From Trichoplax sp. H2 (Eukaryota > Placozoa > Uniplacotomia > Trichoplacea), in assembly GCA_003344405.1 (NCBI GenBank), contig NOWV01000018.1, forward strand, positions 682,001 through 746,000: a DNA stretch of 64,000 nt, read 5' to 3'. The notes below the pieces were generated by a model. That model saw only the letters and a list, made by a program, of their open reading frames with translations. It had not been told where the DNA came from and did not search any database. A program made the translations under genes and the position numbers. This document shows positions 1-15,000 of this stretch, piece after piece. The stretch's first letter is position 1; the number at the start of each line of letters is the position of its first letter.

Positions 1-3000
1 CATTAAGATAGTCTACGCTTAAAAATCGCAAATCCAATAAACGCTGGATTAGCTTTGTAGTGCTTGCATGGCGAATCTATAAATAAATGCAGCAAAATAC
101 TTATTTAAACAGGAATCATTTCTTCAATTCGTGCAAATAGTAATCGAAAGCGGAAGAATAATAACGAATATAAATCAAGCTGGAAGCAACTTTTCCACCA
201 ACAAAGTAAAATATTAATTAAGAATGGTGTGATTTGATCAATTTTATACTAATAATTTGCTAAGAGACACTACAGTAATGATTAATAATGATTAAGAAGA
301 AAAATTTTTTCTAGCAATGGAGTGAGGTACGAATTTAAATTGGATTTTATGAATTTTGCGCAATTAATATTTAGCTAAAAGATGCTAATAATTAAGAATT
401 ATTAAGATAGAGATGGCTTCTATCGGTGGAGTGAATTACTATTTAAATTGGAGTAACTTGGACGAATTTTGCTCCAACATAAATAATTTATAATAATCCA
501 GATGGAAATAATCTTCTATATACGTCTATAAAACCCATGAAAATCTGTATCTAGCGACTTTACCTGCGGCACTTTATAAGAATTTAATACTTTACTGAAT
601 CGAATATCAGAATTATCTTCAAATAAGTCGGGATCAGAGCTGAAAAGTTCAAGACAGATAGTAACATTAGAAAGAATCATTAGTTCATTGTTTTCGTTCA
701 AGATGCAATCAAGGAAGATAGATTAAAGATTTAAAGCTTACTTGAGTGAAAAACGAGGGGTAGAATCTTCTGCAGAGTATTGATTTGATGATAAATTTTC
801 AATACACTATAAGTAGAAAGATTTAAAAGTCATTTACGGCTATAGATTTCTACGTAAATAGTCAGAAATAAAATTGGGCCTGCAATGAGTTCAAGCCAAT
901 CCATAGATTGGCATTCGCTAACCTGGCCAATATCGGTTGTCCATGCTGCTTTCTCTCTTTCCGTGGCTGCAGCAAATACAACTGAATATGGCGTTGAATT
1001 GCTAGGATTAATCGTCAGTTTAAATTGTAAACTGGTATCATTTTCTGAAATAATATATCCAATTGCACTGGCATTAAATCATAGTAGAAACGTCAATGAA
1101 GAGGTCATACAATCAAATATTCTCAGGATTTTCCGTTATACCTTACTTGGCATTTAAGATTAGAAGTACAATTTGCTTCTATTGAATACATAGAGTATCT
1201 TACCGTCATCATCGAGTTCTTCTTCAAGTATTGCTTCGGACAATTGAATTTTACCACATTCCTATGATGGAATTATACGTGCAATTCAAAGCTTGAGATA
1301 TTTAATAGATTTATATTTAAAAATGAGAATTTGATGACAGGATTACAGTTTATAATTGGACATTTAACTGTACCCATAAATTTATGCCTGAAGTGATAGT
1401 ATTTAGATAGAATTACAGTTTTTAAATTTGACTTGTACAGAAAATTAATTTTTGAATTCAATATAATATTAACCAAGCAAAGTTAAATAATTAATTCTAG
1501 TGGTAGAACTGCAATTTAAGGTTTTACATCATATAATTCACCGTTGCAGTCTACACCTTGTATAACTCATCATAAAGACTGCTGAGATTGTAAGTTACTT
1601 TTACTGAGTATATTGGAATAACAATTATAAGCTAACAGCTCTATTAAATTCTTTCTCTTACTTTAACAATATGGAGACGGCCACTTTGTAAATGCGAGGT
1701 AATAATTAAATGTTTGGTAAATAGGAAGCATAATCGAATGGATGGGTTATTTTTATCGCCAAATTTAGTCTTTGCTGCTAATTTCTTTTTTAAAGTCGAG
1801 ACATCTTTGGTTTTTTCCAGCGATACTTGAATGAGAGGACCTGATCATCCATAAAATAAAGGGAAATGAAGATTTAGTTTCACTGTAACGTAGAGATAAA
1901 ATGGTTCGCTTAACTTTAATGACGTAGTTATAAAAGTAAGATTGATTATACGCGTTTATTTGCAAACTGGAGAAGTTCCATAGGCATACTATGCAAAGGA
2001 ATTGAATGCATTTTTAAACCAAAAGAAAGGTAGGATGGGCTATAGATGAACAGTAAAGACTCATATAACAAGAAATTGGGAAGATAATGCAGTCGTAAAA
2101 ATGACCGACTCCGCTTTGATAGTTCTAAAAGTTTGACTAACTATATCGACTACAAAATTAAACTGTCTTTGGAGCTAATATCTAAATTCATTAAATATAA
2201 TTTAAATAAAAAGAAAAGATAGCAGAGAATGACAGGAAATGACCAGCTTGATTTTGATAGTTGTAATACTAAAATCGAATAAGGTAATTTAATTACAGAA
2301 TTAAAGTTTGCAAAGCATAATACTATTAATATTTAATATTTAAAGTAAATAATGGTAGTCCAGAAAAGGAGAAAAGAAAGATCGATTCATGCAAAGAATA
2401 AAACAAACAGATGATGATCAAATAATGCTGCCTTAATGCTGATAGAGGTTAAACCGAGATTGAATAGAATCATTAATTAAAAAATGAAATACCATAAAAG
2501 GTAATGACACCTTTCATGTTGAATATTTAACTTCGACTTTACCTTGACGAAGTAAGCATTGTTCTACATCCAATAAAATATCGCATCCTTCCACAATTCT
2601 TCTTTCGATGGAGAGATTCTTTCGGATACTCTCAGTTTCACTGACCTCATCTTGCATTACCTTTAGGAAGTTTATAGACAACAAATGAGATGATTAGTAC
2701 GTCAGAATTATTTTATATGGATCAGATATTCTTATAACATTAATCATATATCTTATCTCAACACATTTGTTTATTTGTCAGCAAATTAAGCCTTTTATCA
2801 ATTTCTTCCATATTTTAAACCAGCAGTGACTACTTACCCTAGCAATTTCATTGAGTACACCCTGAGCATTTTCTAATGATTTCCTATCAACATGGCCAGG
2901 AGGTGTGAAAGCCAATAGCTTGTGCAATGTAACAATAATATTGGGTACCTAATAAGATTATAGTTCAATTGAGTATAAATAAATAAGATGAAGTGCATAA

Positions 3001-6000
3001 AAGCTTTCTTCAAAATAGTAAAATATGAATTTACCTCGTGCATAGGGTAGGTTAAGTAATTTTCTAATTTAGCTCCCAAGCAGGCTGGCTTTTGCTCTAA
3101 CTGGCACAATAATTTATTGAAAGTTGGCCTAATTTTACATTCAGCTAAGACCTACGTTTTAAAATCATTATAGATGAGACATCATGTTCAAATCATGCTT
3201 ATAATAGCACCGTAATTCTACCATTGTTATTACTTACTTGCAAACTATAATGATGATTGCGGACATATTCTTGATAAATGGCTAATGTGGGCAGAAAAAC
3301 ATCCAACAAATTGCCTAGGTATATTACAAAAGTATCATTTATTATGCATTGGTATTGTTAATGTAGTAGTATTTTAGCACTACAGGATATATTTTCTGTA
3401 TACATATTTCTAACTAAAATTAATTTGTACTAGGCTAGCAGACGTTATAGAATTACCAATTTGTAAGGTAGGCCAGTTTTCTATTCTGGAGTGAAGAATT
3501 TTCAAGATAATTTGATGAAGAAATAAAATGGTTTCGCTAATAAAATACAAGTTGATTAGTTTGATACCTTTTGAATTCGGATATGACATATATAAATGCA
3601 ATTACAAATCAATTTCAACAATCCAAACTTGAATTTATTTAGCAGAAATTTAGTTTAGAAGGTATAAATTAGGACATAAATTATGTAATACAATTACGAG
3701 GTCAATTTTATTACTCTAAACTGGAATATATATTCAATAGAAATTTAGTGCATAAGAGTAGAAGGCACAGATAAGAATATTGAAATTATAACGCAGTTTA
3801 AAATAACTTTAATGCTGTAAACTTGAATATAGTTGTCGTAGTGAAATTTTAGTATATGCGATTAGAAGATGTATGCGTAAATTAAGATATTAAGGATGGA
3901 AAGCAATTGCAAACTCAATATCAGTACACGAACTTGAATATATTTAGCATAAATTTAGTCTATATAATTAAATACGTGAAAGAGGATATTAATGGTGTAC
4001 AGTAATTATAAAATCGATTTCAATACTCTGTACTTTGATTATACAGTATTTATCAGAAACTTAGTATCTACGTGTAGAAACCACTGATTCAAAAACTGAC
4101 AAATTCATTCTTACCAATTTAGAAAGATTGAATTAACTTCATCATGAGTAACCGAAGGCTTTTTAGAACTTGCCGCCATCTTTAAAGGTCTCAAATAGCA
4201 AGATACAAGAATGGACATTTGTTGTACATAATTTCGTTCTGATTCGTACAATTGAAAGAAAATGCCATTCCGTTTCTTCAAAATATCACTATGTTCTGAA
4301 CTGACATAATTCTGGACGATCGCTTTCCATTTCCTGCGGCATAGCCAGCCACGAATAAAACTTTGAATCTAATAAGGTATTGAATAGTTATGTTGAACTT
4401 ATTATTAGAGCTACAAGAAATTATATATCAGTATCAATTGCAAGTAAGAGATACAGGTAGTTTATAAAACCGTCATTTAGGTTTCATTTTATGAAAGCTA
4501 TGAATATAATTTACAGTTACTATCAGAGCCATATTATATTATAAATCGATATTAAGTCCAGGAGATACATGCACGTTATAAAACTGTTATTTTAGTTTCA
4601 TTTTATGAAAATTTTCAATCTAATAGGTAGTGAATAGCTCTATAGAGTTGTTATCAAATCAATATGAAATTATAAGCCGCATTAGATCTAGGATATACAA
4701 TAGTTATAAAATTTTGTTTAAATATCCTATACTATTTGAATGTAATCAAATTATCACCACAGCAAGCCAATCTAATAAAGTTACCTTTTTGATCTTTTGC
4801 AGTTCTTCTGGTTCATTTTGAGTGCTTAATTTCAACTCACATCGTAAGCAGTGCATCTGAAAACAAGGTAATCTTAGCTTATTTAACAGGATGAACGAGT
4901 CTCAAGAATGTAACATTACCTCTCCCTTTAAATTTCGAATTTCCATTTCTTGATTCTGACATAGCTGGCGAAGCTGTTTTTTCTCAATCTCTTCATTTTC
5001 CATAATTTTCGTTAAATGATCATATTTTCTATCGATTTGGTTACGGGCAGTTCGAATATCTTCATAACTGTAGACATTAGAGCAAGCTGTTAGGGTTCCT
5101 TTAATCGAAATGTTTATTTAATCCATGTAATCCTTTCGACTGTATCAGACTGATTAATGAACAAGTATGACATTAATGATTATCGGGCGAACGACTTCAA
5201 ATGGCCATAAATTATCCTATAATTTTGGTCTCTAAATGATAACAATATCTTACCGGCAACCACGGATATTGTCGACCCAAGCTCTTAAATCATCGTCAGT
5301 GTCAGCAGCAAAGGTAAATTGTTTCTGGCCATGGCCAGATAGCTCAATTGTGAAGATATGCTAGAAAGGAAAAGATAAAGTATAACAGTCAGAAATTGCG
5401 TCGTTTCTTTGCCTGGTAGATGGAACAAATAATTAGACCTTTTGATAGATTTTAAAGTAAATGATTAATACAATAAGAAGGTAAAGTTTAAAGTAAACGA
5501 TTAACACAGTAGGGTGAAATATAAATAGTCATGAATTCATAAATATGTTACAAATTTCAGTAATTTCTTATGGTTAATCTCGGCCATAAAAGATCAAGGC
5601 AATAAACAATATTGGTGATATTGGCTGACAGTAAGCATCTCTTATCCTTATAGTTAAATTTTATCAAAGGTAAGAAGAAACTAATGCTATGATATTAATG
5701 TTATTTTTAGTGAGCAGTTAACAACTCTTATTTTCACTGATGAATATTATTGGAAACAACAAGCAACCATGCTATCATCAATTTTATAATAGTACTAAAA
5801 TAAATAATTTATAGAAAGGCGAATATCATCTCCGACATGGCAAATTAATTATTTTGTTGTTATGATTGTCTATACTAGCAAAATGGATAATAAGTGATAG
5901 ACCTTAAAAGATTCAATCAATCTGGAAATGAAAATTGATGATAGCCGTAATCATGAATCATTAATAGCACATTTCATATCTGATACAAATAGAAAAGCAA

Positions 6001-9000
6001 CAAAAAAGTTGAATACTAGTTTTACCCAGCTTACCAAGAAATACAATTGAAATAGTGCAGTGGATTATAGAATTAGGCAAGCAAAGTAATTAGTCTTGGT
6101 TGTTGTATAGTAACAGTAAATCAATATTCAAAACTTTGTGATCATAGTCAGACTCCTCAACAAAATATTAAAATTTCATTGCAAAATCTAGCCTATGTCT
6201 ACATCGATCTAGACCTCTAAAAAATAATGTCTAGCTGAAAATGAAACCCTCCCACGTAAACTACGCAAGTTTGCCAGACAAGAAATATTTCTTGTAAAGT
6301 TAGAATCTATGAGGAAGAAAATGGAATTGGATTGAAATCTTTCCGCTGATCTAAATCCAATTGTACCATCGAAATTGAAATTATAATCTTGGTGTTTGAC
6401 TCGTTATTCAATCTCGGATATTTCTATCGATTTAAATTTAGATCGAAATTTTGACTAGTTCATTTAAAACTATATCCATCTAAAAATGGAAGCATAATCT
6501 TCCTGTTTGGCTATTAACTTTAATTTCTGCTATTTGTTGAAATATTGATCAGTAGGAAAGGAAATGGAAAATTGATTAAAAAAATTCTGATTAGTCCATC
6601 TACGGTAGGTTCTAAACCAATACCAGAATTATGTCTAGACAAATTGGAATCGTAATCCTTTTGACTAATTAGTTATCCTATCTGCACATTTTCCAGATAT
6701 AATCATACACAAGATAGGAAATAAAGAATTGCATGACCGAATAGCGCTATTCTATCTCAATATCACTTAATCTCTGTCAATTATCCTTACTCCTTTTCAA
6801 ATTCATATTTCAAGTATGGTTTCGTCTCAAGATTTGATATAGAGTACTGGGTCACAAGGATTATGATTACCGATTTACTGAAATGAGAGATACATCTGCC
6901 AGATCTAGCATTTAAAGTAGCTTAATCAAGGTAATTAGGTTGGAGGCACTAAAACGATGAGATCTAATGAGATTAGGCTAGTGGGAGCAAAGGTGACAGA
7001 TGTTAGCTGTAAATTATTAATCCAATGGAAATTATTCTCAATTAGTATTCTTATACGTTATAGCCTTCCAAAATAGCATCTAGTTCAAAGTTTGGGTTAA
7101 TAGCATCATCAACATGCTATTAAATACGTACGCATATATCAAGTGCTTGAAGGAAATGTTGTCTATCATCTAGATTTTAGAATATAATATACGGGAGATA
7201 CAATCACTAGGGACTATGAAAATAATTTAAAGATGATCTATATGACTACAATATCATCATGGAATCAAGTGCTTGAAGGAAGATCTTCCTTCATCTTGAT
7301 TATCATGACAAGCATAGCTATCTATAAAGTAATCATGACATCAAAATATACGTATATGGATTTATAGCGGTAAAAGAATATGATGTAAATACTCGTGCGG
7401 CTATGCATATACTTAATCGGCCATTTTCAATACTTATGCATGCGTATCATCATTCTGAAATAAAATTGTTACCAACCAATCGTAAAAATAAACCAAAGTT
7501 ATCTACTGGCACTGTACGCGTAGATGGATACTACTGTAATAGTGATCATGAAATCAAGGGCGTGAAGGAAACTTTTCCTTCATCTTGATTATGCCATAAA
7601 ACCCTAGCTAACTATGAGAAATAACTAGAATGATCTAGTGTGTTATATTACTAGGTATATAATCTTGATCATGAAATCAAGGGCTTGAAGGAAAAGTTTC
7701 CTTCATCTTGATTATGCCACAAAATCCTAACTAATTATGAGAAATAACTAGGATTATCTCGTGATGATATATTAGTAATATTACTATGCATATAATCTTG
7801 ATCACGAGATCAAGAGCTTGAAGGAAAATTTCCCTTTATCTTGATTATGTCGTAAAATCCTTACTGACTATGAGAAATAACCAGAATTATCTACTGGTGT
7901 TAAAGCTTGAAATCATTACTAACGATAAAAATGTAATCAGAACGAACTGCATGGATACCACTGTAATATTATTATCAAAGCTATATGAAAAAATATCCAG
8001 AACCGAGCTAGAATCAATGTGGGATATTTCTTCCTATTCAGTTACTCCATAAATAGATGCGAGTATTGTGAGGATCAATAACTGTGCAAAATAATATGTG
8101 ATACTTGGACTAGTTTCTCCTCGTCGATTATTTCTTGGCTCAAGATGGAATAAATATTCTCTTTCTTCCCAAGCCCAGCTGACATAGTAACGATAATAGC
8201 ATAAAACAGAGTCGTAATCGGATCAGACAATGCTACTCTAAGGTCTGATTATGTTGTTATTCTTCTCCTTATATAAAATTTCAATCGCTTGATCAAATTT
8301 AAACTATTGCAATGGAAAGACCTGAAGGCATTGACAATTTTCCTTATTGCTTGGATTAGTGTAGGCGAATGAAATCTAGAGCTTTGTATATTGTATTGTA
8401 TGTTGCAAATAAGTCGTTTATTGCTTGAACAAATCTTTTCCTTTATCATGACAAGAGTTGGCGTTAATTAAAACAGCATTGGAGATGTTGGTCATGATTG
8501 AAGGTCATGAGAAGAAAATCGGAACAGTGGTAGTGAACAAATAGCATCATTTTAGTGATTCATGTTCAATCAAAAAATTAAATCTATGTCCCTTTGAAGT
8601 GATAAAAGTTCATACAAGAATTTACATGTTAAACAGATGGAAAATGGAAGCTTAATTCAAACCTATTGGTTAATTAAGTTTGTTGATTAATTGCGTTTGT
8701 TGATTTAATCGTCAATTGCAGCCTATAAAATAAGCCCAGTGATCACCTTTTTTTTAATTTTTTTCCTTGACAAATTTACAGTAGTGACTACTAATAATCT
8801 GTATTTTGATGCTTATTGCCCTATGAGGAGATGGAAACGAATTGGATTGTGACATGCTGTAGTTGCTATCCAATTAGGATTGTTTTGAAATTTACATTCA
8901 TATTGATGAGGAATTGAACGACATATTCGTATGCTGCTAATTTTATGATTCTTATTCTTTCTAGAGTTTCTCTCCACTCATTTCCTCCATGATATTAGAA

Positions 9001-12000
9001 CAACGATATAAGTAAACTGAGGGGAAATACAAGTAAGAATATCGAGGATAAATTGAGTTCATTTTACCATAAACTTTACATTACTGGCATGATTGAGCTC
9101 TAGAGTATAATATCTGGGACCAATTAATTTGATTGTTGTAATTGACTCTTCATTTCTGTTATGTTAGTAAATCAAGAGTGCAGAACGCAGAGTGAGTTAG
9201 ATCAGTAAAAGCAATTTAAGCCGAATTTTCAAGAACATAGCTAAATCATGATGATATTACTCTAGTTCATCTTATCCTCTCCTAATCAATAGATTGGACA
9301 TTGTGGCAAGAGTAGCTCAGTTTAGCATCTATACTCTTTCCCGATTCCCTATCCATTTCTTCGACGTTAGTAAAGCAAAGATGTTAAAATAAAGGACGAT
9401 TACAATCCGTTTATGAAAAGCAATTTTATATAACAATTTACATAGTCAGCAACTTTGACACTGTCGTAAAAATGGATTTAAGTTCACGTTGGTATTCTTT
9501 CTTGATTTAGCCCCCTATAAATTTCTTGTACCCGCCATTGGCAAAGCAACGATACCAAAATCAAGAGCAAATTAGATCAATAAAAGCAATCTACAGTATC
9601 GTTAGTATTTTATCCATCTACAACTCCAATATTGCGGTAAAAATGACTCTATCCATCATTAAATGATCAAGCACCATTATAAAATCATCTCCTTGTCGCT
9701 AACGTTGGCGATTTTTTAATAACCATAGGGCTATAGTTAATCACAGGCAATCAATTGCCTATTGACTCGTATTACATACAAAAAAAAATGACCATTAGAT
9801 TAAGGGGATAATAAATAGTTTCAATATAAGCATTAAAACAAATTAAACGAATATCAATTGGTCAAAAGCATTACAGCAACATGTATAACGACATCATGTA
9901 GACAATGTATCGATCTATTGCCATGAGAAATGATGCCAAAGGAATCGGTCCATTTATTTTAGACATGATACATTTAATTCTAATTTCTTCTGTTTTCAAA
10001 TCGATCTATGCGTTAAGGTATTTTCATACACTTTATTCAAGGTTGCAGATGGGAAATTGTTTTCAATGTCTTAATTTTTAGGGGGGACAAGAAATGAATA
10101 GTTAAGAGATATTATTATACAGTTTCCTTTTTTTTCAATCGGATATCCTATCCAAAAGGGATTTCTTAAATAGGTAACAGCGAGACAATTTACAACTATC
10201 ATGATTGGATGATTATTGGACAAGCTTTATCATGATTAATCTGCGCCCATAGAAATATCAAAAAGAAAGTGCTACTGAATTTCTCTTTCCAGTTTTTGTC
10301 AGTTTCTTTCTGATCTTCCTTTATGATTATGAAATAGGAGCCAAGCTTGGAGACTCATTCCTCAGTGGTAGCAATAATATGAGCCCCTATCGCCTCTAAA
10401 AATAATACTACTACCCATCACGCTGAGTATCGGTCTATTCATTTCGATCAGATTCTTCATTAATCACCGGGAAAAAGGATAGAATCAAATATTGATTCTC
10501 CGTAATGACTATATAACGTCTATAAACGAGAGAGAAAAAAGAAAATTCCTACAGAACCCTAACCCTTCCTAAACGTATTCATCTTTGCTTGTCTGCAATC
10601 TATTTCAATGTTACGACAGTGATCATCAATCCGAAAAATTTCGACTTCATTAACCGTAAACTAATACAACATTCCATGGTTAGTCCACCTAGTCTATAGG
10701 GTAGTTGTCATCATCATCAAGAAAACGTTAGGGAATTAAACGTGGATTCTCTTCAATGATAATTACGTAACAGAAGAGGAAGAAAATTCTAGCAGAGCTG
10801 AATTCTTAATCTACTGTATCTGCGCTCGTATTCAATTTGTTTTCAGGTAGGAATCAATCAGTGCTGTAGCAGCTGTCGTGTGCCAGAAAAATAGAAATGA
10901 CGGCAAGTTCTATAAATAATTTTGCTCATCTAGATAGTATTCTCCATATCACTGAGAAGGTATTACACAACCGAATACTGATTCTCATCCATGATAACCA
11001 CCTAAAAAAGAGAAGAAATTCCAGTAGATCTGAATTCTTAATCTACTGTATCTCCGCTCGCATTCAATCTATTTTTCATGCAGGAATCATTGAATGCTAT
11101 CTTGTGCCGGAAAAAAAATACTCTACGGTACATTCTGTAAAATGTCCGCTCATTTTTGTGCTATTCTCCATCATCACGAAAATGTTACAGAATTACCTAT
11201 TCTCCTCCATGATTGTTCTATGAAGGGGAGAAAAAGTTCTAGCACAGCTGAATTTTTAATAAATTGTATCTCGGCTCGTATTCAATTCATTTTTTTTTCA
11301 CGTGGAAATCATTTAATGCTACAGTAGCTATCCTATGCCGAAGAGGAGAAAATTGACCACAGCACATTCTGTAAAGAAGTCCGCTCATCTCGATGATATT
11401 CTCCATAATCCCCAAGAAAATATTATAGAACCAAACCTTAATTTCTCTTCAATGATAATGACAGGTAGGGGTGAGAGAAAAGAAAATCACTGCACCACAG
11501 AATTGAGCTGTTAGTAAACTATACCTCCGCATGTCTTCAATCTAATTTCGCCCACTCTAGTCCTCATTTAACCTGGCGATAGCCATCATTTATTTTCTCC
11601 TATCATCATTGTAATAAAACAGACTACTGAATAAGATTACTCGATATAGAAGTTCATTTATTTTCCAAGTATAATCCAATCTATTCTTCATGTCTGTGGA
11701 AAATGGTACTCTATGGAATTCTTATTCTCCTCCAGGATAAAATATGTAAAATGGCAAAGATTCCTACTTCACTGAACTATCCATAATCACATATTTTCCT
11801 CCATTTCCAATCTCTTGATAATACGTCATCGTCTATTCTAGCCTAAATAGGGATGATAAAGTGGAAAAAATTTCCTACTGTATCCAAATGGACTACAAAA
11901 TAATATCGTTCATTTTCCAAGCTATAGTACGACCCCAAATGGCTGAAGATTAAAATTATACCCGTAGCCCTTGGTAGTTGTAAACGAACCTAAATCATCG

Positions 12001-15000
12001 AGTACTCATTCTCCTCAAGGATTAAAAGGTAAGATGGACAATGGTTCCCACTTCATTGAACCATAATCTCATCTTTTCATCCATTTCTAAATCCCTTCTT
12101 GACAATATATCATAGCCTAGTCTACAAAAAAAACGACGATGATAAAGTGAGAAAAACTTCCACTGCATCCAAATTTATTTGAAAATATAATAATATTCGT
12201 TCATTTCCAGGTAAAAAAAAGTCCAACCTATTCTTTCTCCTTCCTCTTCAGAACATTGATTCTCCTCCATGACAACTTGGAATGGGGCAGAATAACTATC
12301 TAATCGAATTTTTAAATGCATGCTTGTTCATTCCCAGCCCCTTCTTGACTACAGTCATGAAATGCGCGCTGTGTCCATTTTCTACTCTCGTCCATGACAA
12401 ATGAAATAAATTACTCTGAATTTACCGTAAGTGGATGGACACGTTCATTCATTTTTACGGTAAGGTGCAATCTATTCTTTAATATTCTTGAAAAAGTCTA
12501 TTATCCTCATTTTGACAATCATCCATGATAGGGAAAAGCGCCACCCAATCTGACTATCCACTAACACCATCCATGTGCCCCTCCACTTTGGCTCTATTCT
12601 TCATCCTGATCAAATACTATTGAATTTGATCGCCTATTTTCTCTCAATAACAGCCATATCAACGAGAAAATGATAACTAAAGTAACCGTAGAAAATTAAA
12701 TCTTTTCAATTAATACTAGTCTTGATCATGGTGAAATGCTACTACATTCGATCGTCTATTTAATATCAATGGCAGCCATGTCAATGGGAAAATAATAACT
12801 AAATTAAACATTTGAAAAATTAATCCTTCCAATTCTAGTTTATCGAATCGTCATCATGATGAGAATACCAGAACTACACACTCTCTCTCAGTAGTCCCTG
12901 AGAATACTGCGGCACTATCCTCTACTCTTCTTGACAGGAACCATAAAAGGATTACAGAATGAAACCTTAAAATCCATCCGCTCTATCTCTTGTTTACATG
13001 ATATTCATGATCATGAGAATGCTACGATTTCCATCATCTTTCCTCCCAATAGCGATCGCATAGACAGTATAAGCATGACTGATGTAAGCCTAAAATTTAT
13101 TCTTTTTCCTTCGTATTTTATTTTTCATTTTTAAAGGAAAAAAGACTACCTATTGATACTGTTTCAATATAGAGGTATCGGTTTAGCTGCAAGGAAATCT
13201 TAATTCATGTTGTGTCATGATGGAAATATCCCTTACACTGCAAGCAATCATACTCATAGCGTGAAGAGGAGATCTTTCTTAGCGACGATGTGTTTTCCTA
13301 CTTCAAATCGAAATTATCAGTGTAAAACGGTAGGATCTATCTAATATTAAAGATGGAATCGATCGATAATGCCATCAGCCAATCTATGATATATTAAATT
13401 AATATCTACGCTATCGCATGTTCATGGGCACAAGTTTAAGTTGTGTAAAATTGTGTTCAATTTTAGTTGTGTTATATCATCTAGCGAAAAGCAAAGTGTT
13501 TCCCCCTTATAGGACAAATGCTAGAAGATGCGCAGTGACAACATTAGGAAAGATCGAAAGAGATGTTTCTTTGTAGCCTTTTGCAAATTTAGGTCAAAAT
13601 AAAAAGAGACTGAAAAATTCGTCGTCAACTTGTGACTGACAAAGTAGCAATCAGTTGGCGAAATAATAACCTAACGATGACAGAGATCTAATGACAAAAT
13701 ATTTCTACTTTAGAAACAGCTTCCTATCGATTATTATTTCTTGACTAAACGTCAATTCTAAGAATAGAAATTCTTACAAAGATATATTACTCTTGTTATT
13801 AGTAAGTAATTTTACTCCATAGGATAGTAAAATGTATTCTTGGATCGGCTTTATAAGTAAAAGCGGATTTAATTATTATTTCATGTTCCAACTATGACAG
13901 GCGATCAATGAAAGACTAAATGACGATCGGGAAACAGTTACAATTTTCAGAAAATTAGCATTAAACGACCATTTCACAAAGGTTATGCATGTCTAGCCTT
14001 TATTTATCCCTTATGACGGTGACAGAAAATCGATTAAAGACTAAATTTCTATTGCGAAACGCTTCTAATTTTTCTGATTAAATAAGCCATTTTAAAGATC
14101 ATGCATGTCTAACTGCTATTATAAATTATCGATATTACGATTGCGAAATGGTAAAATTCTTTCAAACACTAAGATTAAACAGACTCTTTTTCTATAAGAG
14201 CATGCATATCTAACCCGTTATTCATGATCATTAGAATTATAACAGAAAGTAAATTAAAGAGTAAATGATAATTGTGAAACGGCCAAAAAACTAGGATTAA
14301 GTTAAACAGACCATTTTACAAAGATCAAGTATCGCTAACTGATCATTAGAACTGGGATAGAAAGTCAATTAAAGACTAAATGACGATTGTGAAATAGTAA
14401 AACTACAAAAGCGTAAGATTCAACAGATCATTTTGTACAGATGCATGCAGGTCGAACCCTTATTGACCATTAGAATCGTGATAGATGTCAATTAAAGACG
14501 AATAAATTACGATTGAGATAGGGTAAAATTCTCGGACATGTAGATTTGAAAAGAGAACTTTACAAAGGCCCCTAGGTTATCCTTTCTTTAGCGCCATTTT
14601 ATTTATAGATTGGATCATGATTGATGATAGCTCCGAAGGTGCGGTAGTAATCATCGATTTGATGTTGATAGACTTTAAAACTGGATAGGTAAATACTGCC
14701 ACGTCTCACTTTTTTGCACTAGTTTTTGTTTTCAACAGTCAATAAGGTAGCTGCAAAAGATGCGGTAGTGCAGTATAGTAGAGAGAATTGTTGACCATCA
14801 TCGCCGTTAGGGTAGGCCATTGGATACTCATTGTTTATAGTTGATTTGAATGGATATTATAAACTAATAAAAATTACTCCAAGTAGACAAGTTGTATAAG
14901 TAACGGTAAAAGTAGAAATAATATCTAGATAGGGTTCTATCTGAAATAAAATGATCGCTTTAAATACTTGTACTATCTTTATTACAATCTTATAGCGCAA

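Noticed and set aside
680-742. Possible AT-AC U12 intron in RASGRF, because TTCCTTGAT precedes an AC at the start of an open frame
   Set aside because: An ordinary GT-AG intron from 741 to 640 with a good TTTTCAG acceptor joins exons 14 and 15 in frame and restores the family sequence, so the branch-like string is coincidental.
885-1157. 90-codon plus-strand open frame
   Set aside because: It is antisense to the second PH domain exon of RASGRF (1044-923) and has no family resemblance.
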